Below are positions 45,729 to 57,650 of a stretch of DNA of 64,000 nt, in pieces. The position numbers were made by a program, and so were the translations under genes. The notes beneath the pieces are model-generated. The model saw nothing but the letters and a program-made list of their open reading frames with translations, did no database searches and was not told the DNA's origin. This DNA is from Tolypeutes matacus (taxonomy: Eukaryota; Chordata; Mammalia; Cingulata; Chlamyphoridae), in the NCBI GenBank assembly GCA_026826555.1, contig JAKSZT010054304.1, positions 34,837,424-34,901,423 of the forward strand, in the 5' to 3' direction. Positions within the stretch are counted from its first letter, which is position 1, and the number at the start of each line of letters is the position of its first letter.

Positions 45729-46690
45729 GAAGATAGTTTTATAGGAGACAGAAAGGGAGTAAAGAGTTGTGAGCCAATACCCGTATGGGTAACATCTATG
45801 ATGGAAGGTTTTAGTTTTGCAGAGGATGAGCATGACAGTGGTGCAGTGATGCTATTGGGTTGGGTGGTTCTGGCTTGGGTGTAGGGTAGGGTGGGGGAAT
45901 TGCACTTTCCATGGAACTGGGGGGAGGGTCTGTGGAGGGAACAGATGAACTCTGGGAATTTACAGGTATGTGGTTGAAACTACAACATTGGGAATGTTTT
46001 CTTGGCAGGGGAGGGTTACTGCATTCGGGTATTGGATGTGGGGAGCATGAAACAGAGAGCGCATCTGGGTCCGGCTTCCAGGGAGTATGTGAGTCTTCAT
46101 CCTGTCATAGTGCATTGTATCAGTGGGTGGAGACCCACACAATGAATGGTAAGGTGTTGGAATCCCATTCTGTGGAGTCCTGCTATGTTCTCAAATAGAG
46201 GGGCAGGAGTCTCTTGAGAGCATAGGCAGTGCCTAATAGGGGAGGACAGGCTAGTATGTCAAGCCCTCAATGTTGTTGCAAGTAACTGTAAATCTTGTCC
46301 TTCAGGGAGTGAAGCTTGGTGGTTGCCATGAGTCCTGAGGGGTTGGGGAGGGAGAAATAGCATAGATGGACTGTGAGACATTTTGGGGGCATTGGAATTG
46401 TTCTCCATGGTCTTGCAATAATGGATACAGGCCATGTTAAATTTTATCAAAATTTTAAAAAGTGTATAGTCTAAAATGTAAAGCGTAATGTAAATCATTG
46501 ACCATAGTAGCAAAGCTTTAATATTTGTACATCAGTTGCAACAAATGTACCACCCACATGTAAAATGTTATTAATAAGGGAAAGGGGAATAGTGGGAGGA
46601 TGTTGGGTATATGGGAATCCCCTATATTTTGTACAGGACTTTTCTGTAACCTAAACCTTCTTTGAAAATAAAATGAAATAAAAAAGAAGT
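45729..46690 (+). mobile_element. 3' UTR of the large L1
   Basis: About 0.96 kb from the ORF2 stop to an 'aataaaatgaaataaaaa' end. It shows a G-rich stretch (45860-45940) as common in L1 3' UTRs. It passes from 'gtaactgtaaatcttgtcc' (46278) directly to the terminal block 'gtcctgaggggttgggg' (46331), lacking the roughly 0.85-kb module present at 47225-48110. Confidence 0.8.
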
Positions 46691-46779
46691 CACTGGGGGA
46701 ATAAATGGAAGAAAATGTCACTGTACATATAAGACAACAGATCTTACAGTGATGAAGGACATAATGCAAAAATTTATTT

Positions 46780-48495
46780 TATTTTATTTATTTCAAATTC
46801 TTTTTAATTTTTTGCATTTTATTTGTCATTTTTAAAACTCATTTTTTCATTTTCTTATTAATTTTATTTGGTTATTTTGTTGGCTTCATTTCTGGAGAAA
46901 TTTTGGATCACACAAGGGTTACAACTGTGGCAGGGTAGGATCATTGGTGTGGGGTGTGTGATGGGGGATGCATGGGAGGAAGTTCACCTGGAGCATATCT
47001 ATAAGGCATATGAAAGTGTTCAAGTGTTCATGGGGCATTGTCATGGTGGGTGGAGATCCACAAAATAACTGAAAGAATATTCAATTCCCATCCTGGGGGG
47101 TTCTGCCACATTTCATATTGGGATGGCAAGAATCCCTGGAGTACAGGGGCAGTGACTAGTGAAGGAAGATGGACCATTGACAGGCCCTTGATATTGATGA
47201 CTGTACTTATGAATCTTTTCTTTTGAAATTGAAACTAAGCCTAGTATTATAGGTTGCATAAGAGTTACCTCCTGAGAACCTTCTTGTTGTTCAAATGTGG
47301 CCTCTCTCTAAGCCAAACTCAGCATATAAATGCATTACCTACCCCCTGGCATAAGACATGACTCCTAGGGATGAGCCTCCCTGGCACCAAGGGATTGTGA
47401 CCAAGTACCAACTGGCAATGTAACTGGAAAAGACCTTGACCAAAAGGGGGAAAAGGTAAAGACAAATGAGTTTATATGGCTAAGAGACTTCAAAGTGAAT
47501 CAGGAGGTCATTCCAGAGGTTACACTTATGTATGTCTCAGCAGGATCTCATTGACAGCCACAGTAAATATTGCCTCAAATAGCAAGGCTCCTGAGGGCTC
47601 TGGAGACATCCTGACACTGTAGGAAGGGAAGGCAACTAAGGAGTTTTGCACCCTTCCAGGTGGGCCCTACTTTGGAGTTTATGTTCCCAGTGTGACAGGG
47701 TTGGACTCAGTTTTGGTTTCCCTACACATGGCTCTTCTGCCCCTTCTATTTGAACCTATAGTTAGTACGTGAGTTGATAAGTTTATGTCTGAGAGACTTA
47801 AATCTTTGGGCTTTTCATGTGTGAGTTGGGCCCTAAATCTCAACAGATTTGCAACATCTACTCTCCAGTTCCTTGGACTGACCCAGGACAACTAACAAGG
47901 AAATGATGATGGACAATGACCATCCCAAGGAACAGAGAGGGTCTACAAGCACAAGCAAGATATCCCATCTATCTGCGCCATTGGATCTAAGCCCCCTCTC
48001 AACTAGAGGCAGAGTGGGCATCACCATCTCAGAATCCTCAGGATTGGGGAATGGAGTAGAGTAGATTTACTGATATTCTACTATAGACTTATTGTGATTC
48101 TAGCAATGGAAGAACTTTTATCATTGATGTGAAATCAGTGACCACCAGAGGTTCTGAGGGGAGGTAGGGGGGAAAATAGGTGTAATATGGGGACATTAGA
48201 ATTGTACTGAATAACACTGCAATGACAGATACAGGCCACTGTATATCTTGTCTTAGCTTACAAAATTGTGTGGGAGAGATTTTAAACTATAATGTAAACT
48301 CTAATCCTTACTTAGTGGCAATGCTCCAGTATGTGTTCATCAATTATAACAAATGTACCACCCTAATGAAGGATGCTGTTAATGTGGCATAGTGTATGAG
48401 GGGTAGGAAATGGGGTATATAGGAATCTCTTACATTTTTTATGTAACATTTATGTAATCTAAGTATCTTAAAAAAATTTTTTTTAAGTTTTTTTA
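46780..48495 (+). mobile_element. 5'-truncated L1 3' UTR, long form
   Basis: Starts with an AT-rich stretch, then shows the L1 3' UTR blocks ('gtgggtggagatccac' at 47043, 'ggacc'...'ttgatattgatgactgt' at 47190). It then carries an extra module (47225-48110) and the common terminal block with an A/T-rich end. No ORF2 sequence precedes it. It lies in the same orientation 90 bp after the large L1. No target duplication was found, so it could be an independent insertion or part of a rearrangement. Confidence 0.7.
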
Positions 48496-49162
48496 AAAAA
48501 AAGATGATGTGAGATCTCATGAATGGGAATTATTATTGCATTAGTCTAAGCAGCTTCTTTAAAGCATAGATTTCTAATGGGAAGTTAGATGAAATTTTGA
48601 GAACTGAAGCCAATATAATTAAACAGTATTGGGACAGGGAATACTTTCTAGTTCCTATGTGAAACTGCTCTGAGAACAAGCAAACAGAACTCATCTACCG
48701 GTTCCTGGAAGATACAATATGAAACAATTAAATAGCTTACTCATCAAGGTTAAGAGTTTGCTCATCAAGACAGTCTTCAAGACACTTCTAAGTAAATTGT
48801 GAGGTACTACCACATAATGGTACTTGCCTTCATATGACAAGAATGTGTTAAAATAAAGTATGAGTTCAATTCTGCTAGGACATTTTTTGGTAAACTATTC
48901 TTTTGCAAACGATCTCTGTCTCTTCCTTTTACTATGTACTTATTAAAGGGCAACTTGGATATTGTTTTACTCATAGTGGTCCTGTTGATTTGTGATTCAG
49001 GAGACAGCCACTGGCCTTTTCTTGAGCTACAAGTAAGATATATACTACAATCCTTAGATTTAGCCAGGTGCTGAAATAAACCCTGCTTTAGTTCCAATAT
49101 ATCCTGATCCATTGGTACTTAAATTCCTTGAAAGTGATCCAGATAATGTAAATCTCACATTA
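48496..49162. other. unassigned, no feature seen
   Basis: About 0.65 kb. The 101-codon minus-strand frame at 48807-49112 has no recognisable domain and no context. I leave it as non-coding. Confidence 0.5.
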
Positions 49163-49521
49163 CGTTTTAGTTTTCCAGGGTTGCCATGATTAATACCATA
49201 CACTGGTTGGCTTAAATAACAGGATTTTATTGACTCACAATTTTGAAGTCCAAAATCAATGTGTTGGTAAGGCCATGCTTTCTCCAAAGTCTGCAGTGTT
49301 CTGGTGATGGCAAATCTCTCTCTCTCCTTGGCTTCCCCTACTTCTGTCATCTATGTCCATGTGCAAAGGACGTATAAGGACTTTAATCCTTTTGGATTAA
49401 GACCCACCCTCATTCAGTTTGGCCACACCTTAATAATAGTATCTTTGAAGGTTCTATTGACAAATGGGTTCACACTCATAGAATTGGGGGTTAGTTCACA
49501 TGATTCAATAAATCCCCAACA
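49163..49521 (-). mobile_element. MaLR/ERVL-like solo LTR
   Basis: Antisense LTR: 'cgttttagttttccagggtt', 'aataacaggattttattgac', 'cagtttggccacaccttaat', 'ctattgacaaatgggttcac' and an end near 'aatccccaaca'. The order is the same as in the LTRs at 36064 and 52227. Confidence 0.8.
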
Positions 49522-50664
49522 TGTGCAATTGTTGATGCTAAGATTAAAAAAAAGGAATCAATCTTCACATCAATAAAAGGAAACATTCAACTTCATAGAG
49601 TTATAGCATAGCGAAAAGAAAGCTGATATTTATAATGATCAGAGTAAAAGTTTCTATGCAAACTTATTTTCCTTAATTGTCCACAAAAAGATCCTTAGCA
49701 AGGAGAGCAGATTTCATCACTCATTTATAGGGAATGGTGAAAATTATGAAACGTATCAGGTATCAGGGAAGAGAAAGCAACTCATTGACATACACACTAT
49801 GTTTAATACAGTAAACTAAGTTTTAAGAAGTACATAGCAGTATTTGAACTGCGATGCAAATTGCTGAGAGCTAATTTTTCAAAGTACCTACTGTTTTCAC
49901 ACATGTGAATCCAAACCCACATGTACCTAACTGCTCAATGCAACTAATTATGCTTATATTCAGTCTTACAACAGGGAAAATGGCCACCTACATACTTAAT
50001 TCATTACTTGAAAGGTAAATCAGTTCAATATACATTTTTCGTTGGGAAGTTTTTTTCTTTCTTTATTTTCACAGTTTTTGGGAAATCTCTTGAGGCATGA
50101 CCAGCTCTTTTCAGCTAATTTTTGCCCTTGCTCTTGGAATAGTAGTGCAAGACAGCTTAGCACACCTGTGCTAAAAACCAATGGAAGGCTTTCCTTTTTA
50201 AAGACTTTGCAGTTCAAACATAACCAAACTTATTTGCCTCAATTCTCTCATAAAATGAGTATAACTAATTAGAATAGCACAAAGTTAGTTTTTATTACAA
50301 GACTGTTTTAAAGCAGTTGCTTTACTTTGCTATTATTCCTTAATAAGATACAATAAAATCACCATAATGCATGTAAACAACGATCCTCTCTGGGATAAAA
50401 CTGGATTAATGACATATTTTGTGTTTATAGAAAGAAACACTATTTAGCAGCCATTCCTCTCAAGAGATTTTTCTTAACCAGCAACCAGGTACTTATTTTA
50501 GTCCTAACAAGAAAACATAGTTAATATTATTGAAAGGTTATTAGTGCAATAGGACACTTATCATCCTTGCACAAAGGAGGAAGCTGGTTCATTTAAAAGA
50601 GTCATAAAGAAAATTACATATTTATAAGAAAGGTGTGATTGTTGGCTTTTTACCTCTCCAAGTT
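49522..50664. other. unassigned, no feature seen
   Basis: About 1.1 kb of AT-rich DNA. Overlapping opposite-strand frames at 50020-50272 are unrecognisable. Confidence 0.5.
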
Positions 50665-50681
50665 TGGAGTTATGTTTAATT

Positions 50682-50778
50682 TTTTTTTTTTTTTTTTTAC
50701 CGGGAGGTCCCGGTGATTGAACCCGGGTCCCTCCATATGGGAGACGGACGCCCATCCAGTTGAGCTACATCCGACCCC
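50682..50778 (-). mobile_element. Young DAS-type SINE with 17-bp TSD
   Basis: Minus-strand SINE with head at 50778 ('ggggtcggatgtagctcaac'), an exact B box 'gggttcaatc' and a pure A-tail (T-run 50682-50699). It is flanked by perfect 17-bp duplications 'tggagttatgtttaatt' at 50665-50681 and 50779-50795. Intact CpGs ('tccgac', 'gacggacgcc', 'cccggg') and the clean tail suggest a recent insertion. Confidence 0.96.
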
Positions 50779-50795
50779 TGGAGTTATGTTTAATT

Positions 50796-51160
50796 ATGAA
50801 TTTTCTCACTGATTAGAACTGAGAAAGAAGGAAAAAAGTAGTCATTTCTAAATAAAAAATCTAAGGTACTCTTTGTTAACCCAATTTTTAAACAGCAAAA
50901 TAGTAAACTATAAGAAGGTGAATAGCATTTCCACCTTAATTAACTTTTTGGTTCAAAAGTCATAGATGAAGAAATTCTCTCCTTAACATGAGCCACACGT
51001 TCTATATGCTCAATTAACAATTATATATCTAATTGTATTAAACAGTGTCCTTTAAAATGTATAGGGTACAATATTTCACATACTTTGTGTTCTTTTGCTC
51101 TTACTATTCTTATTTTAAATGCAAATAATTCCTTTTTATTGAAGGTATATTTAGTAATTA
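50796..51160. other. unassigned, no feature seen
   Basis: About 0.37 kb of AT-rich DNA between a SINE and an LTR. Confidence 0.5.
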
Positions 51161-51165
51161 AGGAA

Positions 51166-51870
51166 TATGGTAATTTGAGATTATTTTATGAATCCCCAAA
51201 AGAGAAACATTATGCTTGTAAATTAATCTAGTCTTCTGGTGTGATACCCTTTGATTGCATTAAATTTAGCTGAGGGGCCTTTGATTGGATTACCTGTCTA
51301 GATTGCTGTAGGGCTTTTTGTTGTACTACTTCAGTGAGGCAGGACTCAGGTTGAGTTTTCTGCCCCCTTGCTGGGTTTTATATGAATGGACACTCACTTG
51401 GACAGACACAAGAAGAGAGAGCTCTGTCATTTTTGATCCTCACGTGACAGAAAGGCGAAGACTCAAACAGCTGAGGCCCTGGGTAGAGATGAGCCATTTG
51501 CCTGATAGCTTACAGCTGAACTTGGGAAGAGAGCTAATAGCTGAGACTAATACAGGAAGCCCTGAGACAAGCCCTATGCCAGCTTGCAGTGGAAATTGGG
51601 AAGAAAGCGGAGCAGCTGAGCCTGAGAGAGGAAGCCCAGAAGGGAAGAAGAAGCCTGGACAGAGATTGGCAGCCATATTCCTTCACCACATGGCAACACA
51701 CCAAGATCAACAGTGGCTGACTTTGGTGAGAAAGTATCTCTAATGGTGCCTTGATTTTGATTTTTCATGGCCTTGGAACTGTAAGTTTTTGTTCCCAAAA
51801 TAAATCCCTTTAATAAAAGCCAACAGATTTTTGTTACTACGAATTGGCAGTCCTTTGACAAACTAAAACA
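51166..51870 (+). mobile_element. ERVL/MaLR-like LTR, 0.7 kb
   Basis: Plus-strand LTR. It starts near 'tatggtaatttgagatt' and ends 'gacaaactaaaaca', with a poly(A)-signal block 'aaaataaatccctttaat' at about 51800. Flanks are 'aggaa' (51161-51165) and 'aggag' (51871-51875), a 5-bp duplication with one change. The middle (51420-51700) is GC-richer, and the 141-codon frame 51318-51743 runs through it. It lacks any recognisable protein motif. Confidence 0.65.
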
Positions 51871-51890
51871 AGGAGTAATATTTAGCCCAC

Positions 51891-52226
51891 TGTATTTGTT
51901 TCCTATTGCTGCAATAACAAATTACCACAAACCCAGTGGCTTAAAAGAAAACCAATTTATTATCTTACAATTCTGGAAATCAGAAGTCTGAAATTTCACT
52001 GGGTTAAAGCAAGGGTCAGCATGATTGTGCTCCATGTGGAAGCTTTAGGGGAAAATCTCTTTCCTTGCCTTTTCTAGTCTGGAAGACTGCCTGCATTCTG
52101 GAGACTGCTTGCATTCCTTAGTTCATGGGTCCCTTCCCCAATCTTCAAAGCCAGCAATCACATCACTCCTTAATTTAATCATGTCTGCAAAGTTCCTTTT
52201 GCCATGTAAAGTAATATATTCACAGG
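51891..52226 (-). mobile_element. MLT1 LTR (left part)
   Basis: Antisense MLT1: 'tgtatttgtttcctattgct', 'aattaccacaaacccagtgg', 'ttattatcttacaattctgg', 'tttccttgccttttctagtc' and 'gccatgtaaagtaatatatt'. It is interrupted at 52226 by another LTR and resumes at 52637. Confidence 0.88.
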
Positions 52227-52631
52227 TGTTTTAGTTTCCTGGTTCCTAAAATAAATACCATGCAATGGATTGGTTTAAAAATCAAGAAGTTGTTGGCTCA
52301 TGGTTTTGAGGCTAGGAGAAGTCTAAAATCAAATCATCAACCAGGCGATGTTTTCTCCCAGAAACTGTGGCATTTTGGGGCTGGCTGCTGGTGATCCTCA
52401 GTCCTTGGCATTTCCGTTATGTGGTAATCCACATGGTGGCCTCTCCTGGCTACTCTGTCTGACTTTCATTTTTCCTATAAAGTACTCCAGTAATCCAGAT
52501 TAAAGTGGTGCCACATCTGAACTGAAGTAATATCTTGAAGAGATCTTATTTTAAATGGGTCCACACCTACCAGAATGCAGATCAAAACCAAGAACATGTT
52601 CAAACTGCGGTATACAATTCAAGCCACCACA
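52227..52631 (-). mobile_element. Solo LTR nested in MLT1, 5-bp TSD
   Basis: A 405-bp antisense LTR with TG...CA ends ('tgttttagtttcctg' to 'gccaccaca') and perfect 5-bp duplications 'acagg' at 52222-52226 and 52632-52636. It resembles the LTRs at 36064 and 49163. Removing it restores MLT1 sequence. Confidence 0.92.
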
Positions 52632-52636
52632 ACAGG

Positions 52637-52690
52637 TTTGGGGGATTAGGATGTAGATATCTTTGGGGAACTATTATTCTTCACATCCAG
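52637..52690 (-). mobile_element. MLT1 LTR (right part)
   Basis: 'gggggattaggatgtagat' and 'atctttggggaactattatt' are the reversed beginning of MLT1, continuing the copy that stops at 52226. Confidence 0.85.
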
Positions 52691-52781
52691 TCATTGCTTT
52701 ACTTACTTAGTTTCTAATTTCTCAATTTACTCACTTATTCTGTTTTTTCCTTCTATTTCTTAATGCTTTTGTCTGACCATG

Positions 52782-52876
52782 TTTTTTTTTTTTTTTTTTT
52801 AAGGCGTTACTGGGGATTGAACCTGGGACTTTGTACATGCAAAGCAAGCACTCAACCAGTGAGCTACACCTGCTCC
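52782..52876 (-). mobile_element. DAS-type SINE
   Basis: Minus-strand SINE: head at 52876 ('ggagcaggtgtagctcactg'), B-box-like 'aggttcaatcc' and an A-tail (T-run from 52782). The flanks 'accatg' and 'gcacatg' are a weak possible duplication. Confidence 0.9.
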
Positions 52877-53352
52877 GCACATGTCATTTATTTTATGTGG
52901 GGTCTTGGTGGGTTTCTGGTGAACGTATTAGTTCTAATGTTGAGTCAGTTATCTACCTCTTCATTTTTATTATTCATTAATGAAACTAATATATATTTAC
53001 ATTTTATATATGTAAATATATAGTGCAAGCTATTGGGTAAAAAGAAAAGAATCAGTGATAATAAATCAAATTTTTAAAAAAGGCAAAATAGTCCCACTTA
53101 CTTCCTTTAAATGATTGAAAATTAGTTCTAAGATACAGAATGTAACCTGACAAACAATTATTCCCCATCAGTTACTTTGATTTGTGGAAGTTACCTTGGT
53201 TAAAATGATAAAGGGGAGGCAACCTAAGTAGAAATTAAAACTTTAAGAAAATAAACTAACAGTTTACCACAAACATAAAAAAATGCCCACACATTTAACA
53301 TCTGCAGGATGGTAGCTTTTCAGCATGATTGTTGATTTAAAATTAATTTAAC
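52877..53352. other. unassigned, no feature seen
   Basis: About 0.48 kb of AT-rich DNA with no recognised element. Confidence 0.5.
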
Positions 53353-53361
53353 AAAATTGGA

Positions 53362-53541
53362 GGAAGCGGCTGTGGTTCAATCAGTAGGGCTCCCGTTTAC
53401 CATATGGGAGGCCCCGGGTTCGGTTCCCGGGGCCTCCTGGTGAAGGCAAGCCTGCCCGCATGGCGTGGTTAGCTGACCCAGCGAGCACAAGCAGCAAGGG
53501 GGGGATAAATGAATAAATAAATAAAATCTTAAAAAAAAAAA
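53362..53541 (+). mobile_element. DAS-type SINE, GC-rich body
   Basis: Plus-strand SINE of 180 bp: head 'gcggctgtggttcaatcag', B-box-like 'gggttcggttcccg', a CpG-rich linker, 'aaataaataaataaaatc' and an A-run. A 9-10-bp duplication 'aaaattggag' brackets it (53353-53362 and 53542-53551; the final g overlaps the SINE start). The 82-codon minus-strand frame covering it is incidental. Confidence 0.92.
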
Positions 53542-53551
53542 AAAATTGGAG

Positions 53552-54662
53552 CTTTTATGGGCAAGAGAAATAAGATAATACAATGGGAGGTAGACCTGGG
53601 CCTTTATAACACCAGTAACTTTCAATGAAATGAGATTTTTTTAAAAAAAGACAAGCAATATTACATGGAAAGAGTAAGACAAGGTACTTTGTGTACAGCT
53701 TAGCATAAGTCAGACATACTTTTTAACATTTCAAATTTCCATTTTTATGTTACTTTTATAGAATTTTTACTATGCTTTGATATGCTGTACAATGCAATCA
53801 TGTTTTATGAAGGACTTAATACATTTTGCAATATTCTATGTGTGTTGAATTTAATAAAGATAAATTTATGAGAAACTTTGAATCTTAAAGGTGACTGTTC
53901 AATGGTTCTGCAGGAATTCTTTGAGTTTCAATCAAATGTAAACTGATTGAAGTACCTTCTCTGATAAAACTGTGAAACTCTGCACTCTGTTCCTTTCAAG
54001 CATGTAGCTTTGTCTTCTAGTAACTCCACTAAAAGCTTCCAGTTCAATGGATGAACTTCTTCTTTTACTTCACTAAGAAAAGGTCAAATTCTATTTCCCC
54101 CTGCAATCACCTCTCACCACTTACAAGTGCTGTGATGCAGGGTGAGTTATTGAAAATCCTATTTTACCTTGAGATGCTGCTGTTAGTGCTTTCAAGGCTT
54201 CTAATCAGAGCTGGCACTTTCCCATCCCTGCTGATTCTTTTACTGCTGAAATCATTTCTTCTGTATTCTAGGTGTTTAAAGTAGCCTCAGAAAGACCTTT
54301 CCTCTGATTCTTCATAGATATTTACATGTTACTGTTTGAGCATATCCTACAAAGAACTAATTTGTGGATTGCTGCTATTTGGTGAAATGGTAAAAATGTG
54401 AAATACTTTACTGTAAAATAGTATACAAGAATGTAGTCAAAGATATACTCAGCAACAGTTGACTTAGAGAATGGAGAACTAAAAGTAATTTTGATGTTTT
54501 TAAGTGGTGCCCAAATTAAAGGTACTTGAAATAGTGAATATGAAATTGCCTTCAAATGTATGAGGCTACAGGAATGCATAGTTATATTATTAGACATGTT
54601 ATACATTATTATGTGTGTATGTGTCTGTGTAAATAAATACAATAGTGAAAACCGTTTTGCAT
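53552..54662. other. unassigned, no feature seen
   Basis: About 1.1 kb. Frames at 54051-54284 and 54322-54642 (77 and 106 codons) have no recognisable domain. Confidence 0.5.
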
Positions 54663-55740
54663 TTTTTAAATATACTTTTTAATTTTTTTAAAAAGATATT
54701 TAGATTACATGAATGTTACTTAAACAATGTAGGGGATTCCCATATGTCCCACATTTTCCCACATTTTCCCATTTTAACAACATCCTTCATTAATGTGGTA
54801 CATTTGTTACAATTCATGAACACATTTTGGAGCATTGCCACTAAGCATGGATTATAGTTTACATTGTAGATTACACTCTCCTGCACAATTTTGTAAGTTG
54901 TGACAAGATATATAATGACCTGTATCTGTCACTGCAATGTCAGTCAGGACAATTCCCAAGTCCTGAAAGTGTCCCCATATTACACCTGTTTTTCCCTCTC
55001 CCTCCTCTCAGAACCTCCAATGATAAAAGTTCTTCCATTGCTAGGTTCGCAATAAGTCCATAGTAGAATAATAGTAAGTCTACTCTAGTCCATTGTTCAT
55101 TCCCCAATCCTGAGGATTCTGGGATGGTGATGCCCACTCTGCCTCTAATTGAGAGGGGGTTAGATCCCAAGGGGTAGATGGATGGGACTATCTTGCTTGC
55201 AGCTATATCTCTCAGACATAAACTTATGAAGTTTAATATTAACTATTGGTTCAAATAGAAGGGGCAGAAGAGCCATGTTTAGGGAAACTACAACTGAGTC
55301 CAACTCTGTCACACTGGGGACATAAACTCCAAAGTAGGGCCACTGGCAGGGCACCAAACTCCTGAGCTGTCTGCCCTGCCTATAGTGTCTGATGTCTCCA
55401 GGGCCCTCATGAGCCCTGCTTTCTAAAGCAATATTTGCTTTGGCAATCAATGAGATCTTGCTGACACATGCATAAGTGTAACCTCTGGAATGACCTCCCG
55501 ACTCACATTGAAGTCTCTTAGCCGTATAAACTCATTTGTCTTTACCCTTTCCCCCTTTTGGTCAAGCTCTTTTTCCAGGTGCAATGCCAATTGGTGCTTG
55601 GTAATAATTCCTCAGTGCCAGGGAAGCTCATCCCCAGGAGTCATGTCTCACACCAGGGGGATGGTAAGGCATTTATGTACTGAGTTCAGCTTAGAGATAG
55701 GCCACATTTGAACAACAATCACTTCATGTAGGGGGACAGA
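54663..55740 (-). mobile_element. 5'-truncated L1 3' UTR, long form
   Basis: Antisense copy of the final 1.1 kb of the L1 3' UTR, with the A-tail on the left. It matches 47290-48490 in reverse along its full length, including the extra module. Matching blocks: 'tcctgaggattctgggatgg' (55110), 'cttatgaagtttaatatt' (55222), 'gcccaggg'-type text near 55610, and 'ggccacatttgaacaacaat' (55698). No clear target duplication. Confidence 0.8.
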
Positions 55741-56949
55741 CTGGGTGAAATATAAAAAGTCATTAAATGTGATGCTGGTTATTACTACATTATTTGAACA
55801 TTTTGATTAAAGAATTTCCTTTGTTTTAAAAGAAAACAATTACAATATTGATGATGCTCGTTTAGGATTTTTGTTAAATTAGATTAAGATACTTGATTTT
55901 CAAAAAGTTCTTACTATTTGAAATAATTAGGCATACAGTTAAAGATATTGCCACTGATTGGTAATGATACTTTAGTTTTGGCCATGATCATTTAAAGGCT
56001 TCATGTTTACTATAATTAGGTAAAGATAATCATACTTTTAACCATAATAAACACAATTCTTTATAAATTGGTTAAGCATGAACATTAGTTAAGAATAGCC
56101 TTTAAAGCAGGATTTAAAGCAATAAAATTTAGCTACATTAATTTCTAAAGTTATCAAATTGTTCTTCATCTAAACTAATTCATTTCCCCACACTTTACCA
56201 AAAACCTTTTCTATAATAACTCTAAATTCTTCACATGGAATTGTGATGTTCCTAGGAGGTAGAAATAACTTCACGGTTCTGCAGAGTCAATTGGGATAGT
56301 TTCCACAGTTTCAAGCACATTAAAGGTTGAGCTTCCATTTCTGTTTTTCTACTCCCACTTTTTCTTGTCTTCTAAACACATTGCAGAAACAAAGCACAAA
56401 TGACATAATTAAAGTAACTTATGCCCTTGACTGTCCAGGAATGGTAAGTAAATCAGTGATTTTACTTATTATCTCAATACTGAGTTTATTATGACAGAAA
56501 CATCCAGTCAAGATTTATATCAGTTTCACTATGACAAGGTACATATAAATGCATTACTATTACTCTAATGTAATCTAATGGCTGTGATATTATTGTGTGA
56601 TGCAATTTCAGGACATGAGAGTTGAAAGAGATGCTGCCTATTCTCTTCTCTTGAAGTGCACAAGTCCTGGCTTCTGATGAGATACCTTTATACAGATAAC
56701 AACTAAGATTATGATATCAATTTCTTGGATTTTTAATTAATAATGTATAGCGAGGAGGTACTTCATAGTGTCAAAGGAGTGGAATTACAATCTAAAGGTT
56801 GTGTTTCTAGTCTAGTTCTCTCTTATTGCTCATGTGGTCATAGCATCTTTCTAAAGTGAGTTTCATCATTTCTAATTTGAAAGGTTATTCTCAGTAATAT
56901 AAAAATATTCTCTCACTCTTTAATTTTCTAATGATTTTGGGATGATTCA
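55741..56949. other. unassigned, no feature seen
   Basis: About 1.2 kb of AT-rich DNA without a recognised element. Confidence 0.5.
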
Positions 56950-57650
56950 GGTCCTTATAATCAAATACTTTGTAGTAACTAATAACCAGTTACCCTTCTT
57001 CCAGTTTCTCCTCCAATTTATCCTGCACACGGCCTTCAGAATAGACATTGTAAAATATTTTATCTTGCTATTCCCTTCTAAAGTCATTAGTGATTCCTTG
57101 ATGACTACAGGAAAAAGTTTAAATTAGCAGTCGGAGTTTAATCTGCCACTTTTACTTTTGTTACTGAATTCTCTTATACATATCTTTGCTAAAAGGAAAC
57201 CACAGCAAAGCAATCAACCAAACAACAAAACAAAAACATAAAATATGGCTTTTCAGATTTATACTCTGTATTAGAAAGAATTTTTCTCCTTCTCTCTTTA
57301 TATCTTAATCTTATTTCTCCTTGAAGGCTTGACTCTGCACTATAAGCCACAGGAAAAGTTTTCAAATATTTCCAGAATGTAGCCAGGACTTCATTGAGTT
57401 CATTACACTTGTGATCTGTATTAATCACTTGACATCTCTTGTGACAAGTCTTATGTTCTTGGCTTAAATTTTAATCTGACCCTTTATATATTTATCATTT
57501 ACTTTTTTATATGCTTACTCCTTTTCTTCCCAACTAGAATATGGGCTTTATAAGGAAAGAAGCACTGCATATACTTCTTTGTATTATTCTTGGCACATGC
57601 ACAGTGTTTTGTACACTATCACTCAGTAAATATTTGTTTAAACGATCTAT
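56950..57650 (+). mobile_element. L2 fragment, decayed
   Basis: Sense L2. The ORF-end blocks 'ctcctccaatttatcctgca' and 'cacggccttcagaatagac' (57009-57045) lie upstream. The 3' block 'actagaatatgggctttata' (57533) and the end 'cactcagtaaatatttgttt' lie downstream. The middle (about 57200-57420) is unassigned and may be an insertion or extreme decay. Confidence 0.65.

Larger units (their letters stand above)
39365..46690 (+). mobile_element. Near full-length L1 (about 7.3 kb), inactive
   Basis: Plus-strand L1 with all parts in order: 5' UTR 39365-40985 (L1-like start near 'gagaatggtgctgaag'), ORF1 remnant 40990-41790, ORF2 remnant 41945-45728, 3' UTR 45729-46690 and an 'aataaaatgaaataaaaa' end. 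Coding frames are broken at many points. I found no unambiguous target duplication, so the exact 5' edge is approximate. It is more complete than any other L1 here, but its reverse-transcriptase core is frameshifted. Confidence 0.85.

Noticed and set aside
46692..46790. Target duplication for the large L1
   Set aside because: The flanks 'aagtcactggg' and 'aggtgacttcggg' are similar only as reverse complements; no direct repeat was found.
51318..51743. 141-codon plus-strand frame
   Set aside because: Lies inside an LTR; no motif, no splice context, and minus-strand frames overlap it.
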